Source: an uncultured Acidipila sp.
GTDB lineage: Bacteria > Acidobacteriota > Terriglobia > Terriglobales > Acidobacteriaceae
NCBI GenBank assembly: GCA_937859835.1
Contig: CALMAN010000048.1
Coordinates: 1 to 58,533 of the forward strand
Direction: 5' to 3'
DNA: 58,533 nt
Below are positions 53,780 through 58,533 of this stretch, in pieces; position 1 is the stretch's first letter, and each line of letters starts with the position of its first letter. The position numbers and the translations under genes are program-made. The notes under the pieces are model-generated. The model saw only the letters and a program-made list of their open reading frames with translations, was not told where the DNA came from and did no database searches.

Positions 53780-54520
53780 ATGACAAAAACCATGGTGAAG
53801 AACCCTCCTGCACTCCATCCCGTTCCGGCCAAGCCTGAGCACGGAACCAGCGTCATCATCGCGTTTGAACAGATCCGCGAGCTGATTGTGCATGGCCGGC
53901 TTTCGCCGGGCACCTGGGTTGTGGAAGGAGACCTGGCTGACCGCTTGAACATCAGCCGGACGCCGGTGCGTGCGGCTTTGCACTGGCTGCAACGCGAAGG
54001 CTACGTGCATGAACATCGCACCGCGAATAAGTGCCGGATCGTGGTGGCGCCGCTGACCAGGGAAGATGCGGCCGAGCTGTACAGCATTATCGGGCACTCG
54101 GAAGGGCTGGCCGGCAGGCGTGTCGCCGCCGAGCCGGAGGAGAAGCGTTTTGAGCTGGCAACGCAAATTGCCGAGTTAAACGCGCGCCTTCGAGCGACGC
54201 GCGAAAGCTCAACCGGAGCCGGCTCGATTTTTGATCTGGATCGCGAGTTTCACCGCGTGATTGTGGAAGCCGGCGCCGGCCCTCGCCTGCTGGCGCTGCA
54301 TCGCGCGCTGGAGCCGCAGGCCGAGCGCTACTGGCGGCTCTACGCTTCCTCCATCCTCCATGACCTGCAGCTTTCCGTGGCAGAACACGAAACCATCATC
54401 GAGGCCATCCGCGCGGGCAATGCCGATGCGCTGGAGCAGGCTTTGCAGTGGAACTGGACACGCGGTTGGGAGCGCCTCAGCAAAGTCATCGATGTGTTTG
54501 GCGAGCGCGGCAGCTGGTAG
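53780..54520 (+). CDS. GntR-family regulator with FCD domain
   Basis: 246 residues. A winged-helix domain (IAFEQIRELIVHGRLSPGTWV, then LADRLNISRTPVRAALHWLQREG) is followed by an all-helical FCD effector domain with acidic/His metal-ligand positions (DREFHRVIVEAG near 155, then SVAEHETIIEAI near 200). FadR-type regulators of this group respond to sugar acids or organic acids. The transporter gene begins 60 bp downstream, so it probably controls it. Effector unknown. Confidence 0.9.
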   Translation: MTKTMVKNPPALHPVPAKPEHGTSVIIAFEQIRELIVHGRLSPGTWVVEGDLADRLNISRTPVRAALHWLQREGYVHEHRTANKCRIVVAPLTREDAAELYSIIGHSEGLAGRRVAAEPEEKRFELATQIAELNARLRATRESSTGAGSIFDLDREFHRVIVEAGAGPRLLALHRALEPQAERYWRLYASSILHDLQLSVAEHETIIEAIRAGNADALEQALQWNWTRGWERLSKVIDVFGERGSW

Positions 54521-54579
54521 GTTTGTTCACGCCGCCAAGCCCCGGGAGTGAGGGAGACCGGGCACGGTAGAGTGAAGGG

Positions 54580-55884
54580 ATGGCAACCACGACGGCGGTA
54601 AACGGCGCCGCGACCTACCGCAAGATCACCCTCCGTTTGATCCCGTATATGTTTTTCCTCTACATCCTGGCCTACCTGGACCGGGTCAATGTAGGCTACG
54701 CCGCCGTGCAGATGAAGGCCGACCTCCACATGAGCGACGCCGTATACGGTACCGGCGCGGGACTATTTTTCATCGGCTCGGCGCTCTTCGACATCCCTTC
54801 CAATCTCATCCTTTCAAGGGTCGGCCCGCGCAAGTGGATGGCGCGGATCATGATCTCCTGGGGGGTGGTTGCGACGTCGCTGGCGCTGGTGCGCACGCCG
54901 CATGAGTTTTACGCGTTACGCTTTCTCCTCGGCATCAGCGAAGCCGGATTCTTCCCGGGGATGATTTTGTACCTGACCTACTGGTTTCCCTCAACAGAGC
55001 GGGCCCGAGCCGTGGCGCGGTTTATGACCGCCACAGCCATTGCAGGCGTGATCGGCGGACCGATCGCCGGCTCCTTGCTGGGGCTCAACGGCGCAGGCGG
55101 CCTGCACGGCTGGCAGTGGCTCTTTATCGTGGAAGGCATACCAACGATGCTGGCCGGCTTTTCCGTGCTGTGGGTGCTCAAGGAGCATCCGCGCGACGTG
55201 CCATGGCTCAGGCCGGAAGAGCAGGAGTGGCTCGAGGATGAGCTTCGCAGCGACCGGGAAAAACAAGGCTCGGGGGTACACACGCGCTTTGTCGACGCGT
55301 TGAAGCTGCCGGCTGTGTACCTGTTGGCAGGCTTGTTTTTCGCCGACCAGGTATGCGTGTATGTGATCAATCTGTGGCTGCCGCTTTTTCTCCACGCGTC
55401 GCAAACAGCAAGCCATCTGAGCGCGGCCGCCGTGGCACGGTGGACAACTCTGCCGTACCTGGTGACAGCGCTCGGCATGGTGGCGGTCGGCTGGAGTTCG
55501 GACCGGCTCGGGGACCGGCGGTGGCATGTGGTCGCCTGCATGCTGGCTTCGGCGCTCGGGTTTGTGGCCGCCGTGTACGCGCATTCGCTGCCGGTGGTGC
55601 TGCTTGCCTTTACGCTCGCCGCGATCGGCGTTTTCAGCTTGCAGGGCCCGTTCTGGACGTGGTTGACGAGCATGCTTGAAGGCACGGCAGCAGCCGGCGG
55701 CATCGCGATCATTACCTGCATCGGCGGGTTGGGGGCGTTTCTGGGGCAGATCACCGTAGGCCGGCTTAGTACGGCATCGAAGAGCTACTCGAGCGGCTTG
55801 TTTACCGTTGCCGGGGTCACGATCGCCGGGGCGCTGTTGACGCTGTTCCTGCGCAACCCCGGTGGGCAGCGCTCGGGGCAGTAG
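54580..55884 (+). CDS. MFS transporter, anion:cation symporter type
   Basis: 434 residues with 12 predicted helices. N-terminal FLYILAYLDRVNVGYAAVQM and the cytoplasmic loop ILSRVGPRKWMARIM are typical of the ACS family (tartrate, glucarate, phthalate and similar organic anions). It follows the GntR gene. TAGAGT (54568-54573) lies where the -10 box of a leaderless start would be, but AAGGG next to the ATG is also present. Confidence 0.9.
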   Translation: MATTTAVNGAATYRKITLRLIPYMFFLYILAYLDRVNVGYAAVQMKADLHMSDAVYGTGAGLFFIGSALFDIPSNLILSRVGPRKWMARIMISWGVVATSLALVRTPHEFYALRFLLGISEAGFFPGMILYLTYWFPSTERARAVARFMTATAIAGVIGGPIAGSLLGLNGAGGLHGWQWLFIVEGIPTMLAGFSVLWVLKEHPRDVPWLRPEEQEWLEDELRSDREKQGSGVHTRFVDALKLPAVYLLAGLFFADQVCVYVINLWLPLFLHASQTASHLSAAAVARWTTLPYLVTALGMVAVGWSSDRLGDRRWHVVACMLASALGFVAAVYAHSLPVVLLAFTLAAIGVFSLQGPFWTWLTSMLEGTAAAGGIAIITCIGGLGAFLGQITVGRLSTASKSYSSGLFTVAGVTIAGALLTLFLRNPGGQRSGQ

Positions 55885-55886
55885 CG

Positions 55887-57344
55887 CTACAGCTTCGGCA
55901 GTTGCGAGCTGTTCCAGCCACCGCCGAGCGCCTTGACCAGCAGCACACTTGCATCGAGCCGGCGACGCATGATGTCGATGTCGTTGCGCTCATTGTTCAG
56001 CGCCGCGGTCTGGTAGGTCACCACCTGGAGAAAGGTGTCCACGCCGCCGGCATAGCGGATGTTAAACAGGTCAAGCGACTGCTCGGCGCTCGCCGTGGTT
56101 GCGTGCTGCTGCTCGGCTTCTGTTTCCAGGATGCGCAGGGCAGCCAGGTTATCCTCCACCTGCTGAAAAGCGGTGAGCGTGGTTTCGCGGTAGTTCGCGA
56201 TCGTCTGGTCGTAGTCGGCGGTGGCTGTGTTGAGCGTGGCGCGACGGCGGCCCGCGTCGAAAAGCGTCTGCGAAAAGGTAGGGCCGACCGCCCAGAAGCG
56301 GCTGGGCCAGGTAAACCAGTTCAGGGCGGAAGTGCCCAGAAAGCCGGCCTGCGCACTAAGCGACAGCGTGGGGTAAAAGGCTGCCCGGGCGATGCCGATC
56401 TGCTCGTTGGCCGCGGCCATGCGGCGCTCGACCCCCGCGATGTCGGGCCGCCGTTCCAGCAGTTGCGAAGGCAGCACGCCTGGTATTTCGGGCATGGAGG
56501 GCGGCTGGAGATTGATCGGGTCCGGCGGGAGGGTGAAGGCCGCCGGCGGCCTGCCGATCAGGACTGCGATCGCGTGCTCGTCGGCAGTTCGCTCAATCCC
56601 GAGATCGGTCGCGAGCACGCGCGCCGCATCGAGTTGCGTGCGTGCCTGGGCAACATCGGACAAGGGAGCGGCGCCACCCTCGAAGCGGGTGTTGGTTAAG
56701 TCGTAAGCCTCCTTGTAGGCGCCCGTGGTGTCGTTCACCAGCTTGAGTTGCGCGTCGGTCGAGCGAAGGTCGAAGTAGTCCATGGCCAACTCGGCATGGA
56801 TGCTGAGGCGCGCGTTTTCAAGGTCGGCATCGGCGGCCTGCCCCTGCTCCCGCGCCGTGGCAACCATGCGGCGGATGCGTCCCCAAAGATCGATCTCGTA
56901 GCTCAAGTCAAACGGGAGATCGAAGTCGCCCTCACCCCCGTTTGCTGTTTGCGAGGCAAAGTAGGGCTGGTTGGCAGACACGCGCTCGGCGCCGACCAAT
57001 GGCCCGACACTGATGGTCGGCGCGTAACTTGCCCGGTTGTAGCTGACCTGCGCGCGCGCGGCGCGAAAGTTTGCTTCGGCGGCGATGATCGTCTGGTTGG
57101 CCGTATCGATCTGCACTTCAAGCGCATCGAGTTGGGGGTCGCCGTAGAGCGTCCACCAGTTCCCTTTGATCGCGGCATCTTCAGGCGTTCCGTAGGTCCA
57201 ACCGCTGCCCGGGGTCGGCACGGCGTGCGGCTGCTCCTTGAAGGTGGGGGTGACCGGCGTGCCGGGATTCGCATACCGCGGGCCGACCATGCAGCCCTCC
57301 AGCAACAGGGTTCCGGCCGCGACCAGCAACGCCACCACCCTCAC
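55887..57344 (-). CDS. RND efflux outer-membrane lipoprotein, NodT/OprM-like
   Basis: 485 residues. Lipoprotein signal LLLEGC near residue 18, then two repeated outer-membrane efflux domains with the long helical hairpins typical of TolC-like channels (for example AEANFRAARAQVSYNRA and EAYDLTNTRFEGGAAPLSD, repeated pattern). It forms the outer-membrane exit duct. It starts with GTG at 57344, overlapping the adaptor stop by 4 bp. The last gene of the efflux operon in this window. Confidence 0.93.
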   Translation of the reverse strand: MRVVALLVAAGTLLLEGCMVGPRYANPGTPVTPTFKEQPHAVPTPGSGWTYGTPEDAAIKGNWWTLYGDPQLDALEVQIDTANQTIIAAEANFRAARAQVSYNRASYAPTISVGPLVGAERVSANQPYFASQTANGGEGDFDLPFDLSYEIDLWGRIRRMVATAREQGQAADADLENARLSIHAELAMDYFDLRSTDAQLKLVNDTTGAYKEAYDLTNTRFEGGAAPLSDVAQARTQLDAARVLATDLGIERTADEHAIAVLIGRPPAAFTLPPDPINLQPPSMPEIPGVLPSQLLERRPDIAGVERRMAAANEQIGIARAAFYPTLSLSAQAGFLGTSALNWFTWPSRFWAVGPTFSQTLFDAGRRRATLNTATADYDQTIANYRETTLTAFQQVEDNLAALRILETEAEQQHATTASAEQSLDLFNIRYAGGVDTFLQVVTYQTAALNNERNDIDIMRRRLDASVLLVKALGGGWNSSQLPKL

Positions 57345-58533
57345 TGGGCCACCTTCGTGTTTCCGGCAGCCGGCGCCTCCATGATGACGTGTACCTGATC
57401 CCCGTTTTCAAGCGAGTCGCTGGGGTCGAGCACCACCTGGTCGGTTGGCTTGAGCCCTTCAAGAATTTCCACCGAAGAGCCATAGTCATGGCCGATCTTG
57501 ACGTCGCGCAGCACAACGCGGCCATCGGCGACGACGCCGACCTGCATGCCGTGCTGGCGGAACAAAAGCGTGTTCGAGGGAACGCGAAGCGCTTGCAGCT
57601 GGGTGGGCAGGTTGAGGTGAACATACGCGTAGGCGCCCGGCAGCAGCTTGCCCGCGGTGTTATCGACGTCGACCTCGACATTGAGCGTGCGCGACACGGG
57701 ATCGACCGCGCGCGAGTTGCGGGCAAGCGTGCCGAAGAACTTTTCGTTCGGGAACGCATCGACCGTGATGGGCACGCGCGCCCCATCGTGCACGGCGCTC
57801 TGGTACACCTCGGGGACCGGCACAAACACGCGCAGCCGCCCGGTCGCAGCCAGGTGGAAGAGCTCCTTCTGCGTTGTGTTCTGGCCGGCTTCAATCAAGG
57901 AGCCGACGTCGACATTTCGCGCGGTGATGACGCCCGCAAACGGCGCGTAGATGCGCTCGTAATCCTGCAGCTGCTGCAGGCGCTTCTGGTTTGCGTCCTG
58001 CGCGGCCAGGGTTGACTGGCTGGCGGCGAGATTGCTGAAGGTTTGGTCTGCTTCCTGGCGGGAAACAGCGTTTTTCTGCAGCAAACCCCGCCAGCGGTTT
58101 GCCGTTTCCTCCGCGATCTGGAGGTTGGATTGAGCGGTCTTTACGTCTGCCTCGGCCTGCATGACCTGCTGGTCGAGCTCCGGCGTTTCAATCACGGCAA
58201 GCAGCGCGCCCTTGGCTACGTGGGCGCCGATGTCGGCGTACCAGCGCCGCAGGTAGCCGCTGGTCCGTGCGTAGATCGGCGTGTCGATAAAGGCTTCGAC
58301 GTTGGCGGGAAGCACGATCTCCGCTGCCTGGCCGCCGCCCCCTTCCGGCGTCATCACGCGCACGGTCGGGATCGCCGCGGCATCGGTAGTGCGCGCGAGC
58401 GTCTGCTCGTTTGTCGAGCGGGACCGGATACCCAGAAAGATCAACCCGCCCAGCAGCACAAGCCCAAGCACGCCGAAGACCAGGGGTGCGCGGCGGCGGC
58501 TAACGGGCGGCGGCGGCGGGGTAGGGTCCGCAA
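57341..58533 (-). CDS. RND efflux periplasmic adaptor (membrane fusion protein), 5' end outside window
   Basis: The frame is open to the right edge. A proline-rich cytoplasmic start (ADPTPPPPPVSRRR) precedes a membrane anchor (PLVFGVLGLVLLGGLIFLG), so the GTG at 58471 is probably not the true start. Barrel-sandwich/lipoyl halves (YLRRWYADIGAHVAKGALL and later YAPFAGVITARNVDVGSLI), a helical hairpin (EADVKTAQSNLQIAEE) and a beta-barrel domain follow. It joins the inner-membrane pump, presumably encoded to the right, to the outer-membrane channel. Substrate unknown. Confidence 0.92.
   Translation of the reverse strand, partial: ADPTPPPPPVSRRRAPLVFGVLGLVLLGGLIFLGIRSRSTNEQTLARTTDAAAIPTVRVMTPEGGGGQAAEIVLPANVEAFIDTPIYARTSGYLRRWYADIGAHVAKGALLAVIETPELDQQVMQAEADVKTAQSNLQIAEETANRWRGLLQKNAVSRQEADQTFSNLAASQSTLAAQDANQKRLQQLQDYERIYAPFAGVITARNVDVGSLIEAGQNTTQKELFHLAATGRLRVFVPVPEVYQSAVHDGARVPITVDAFPNEKFFGTLARNSRAVDPVSRTLNVEVDVDNTAGKLLPGAYAYVHLNLPTQLQALRVPSNTLLFRQHGMQVGVVADGRVVLRDVKIGHDYGSSVEILEGLKPTDQVVLDPSDSLENGDQVHVIMEAPAAGNTKVAQ

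Overview
The window comes from a high-GC Gram-negative bacterium, most likely an Acidobacteriota of the Terriglobia/Acidobacteriaceae type. The grounds are a very large TonB-dependent receptor with an N-terminal carboxypeptidase-regulatory domain and the plug signature LPLNGRNY, a beta-propeller sensor kinase of the Reg_prop/Y_Y_Y type, a HemQ-type haem enzyme, and an imuA-imuB-dnaE2 mutasome in chromosomal, phage-free context. No rRNA, tRNA, transposase or CRISPR array was seen. Three degenerate 12-bp tandem arrays, two decayed TonB-receptor/TetR relics and one nonsense-mutated glycosyltransferase are the main signs of genome wear.

Left part (1-6.5 kb): a translationally coupled kinase / PP2C phosphatase / VWA triad (TerY type) runs off the left edge. 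Divergent from it are a spore-photoproduct-lyase-like radical SAM enzyme and an uncharacterised PD-(D/E)XK nuclease-like protein. The nuclease gene has a leaderless promoter carrying an operator-like motif that recurs upstream of the imuA operon, which suggests shared SOS control. An aldo/keto reductase and an AIM24-family protein follow.

6.5-26 kb: two TonB-dependent receptors flank a WbpE-like sugar aminotransferase. They are followed by HemQ, a broken glycosyltransferase, a molybdate-binding Mop protein, a DedA membrane protein, inositol-phosphate synthase and an aldo/keto reductase with a truncated TetR gene behind it. Next is a three-gene amino-sugar catabolic cluster: a sodium symporter, a GH20 beta-hexosaminidase and a SIS-domain NagB-II-type deaminase. 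It fits uptake and use of chitin- or peptidoglycan-derived GlcNAc.

26-45 kb: a cold-shock protein is followed by a strongly structured plus-strand segment ending in an intrinsic terminator with no plus-strand gene to serve, a candidate small RNA. Then come a propeller sensor kinase / NarL regulator / secreted protein operon, a pentahaem cytochrome-TPR fusion, a secreted phosphoesterase (phospholipase C/acid phosphatase family) and an orphan amino-acid-binding protein. Acetaldehyde dehydrogenase with DUF779, YchF, a dienelactone hydrolase, two small disordered proteins, QueG, and a convergent L,D-transpeptidase / MepK-like pair complete this part.

45-58.5 kb: the dnaE2-imuB-imuA error-prone repair operon (ImuA and ImuB both carry unusual low-complexity insertions), zwf, a GntR regulator with an MFS transporter, and the outer-membrane channel plus truncated membrane-fusion protein of an RND efflux pump at the right edge.
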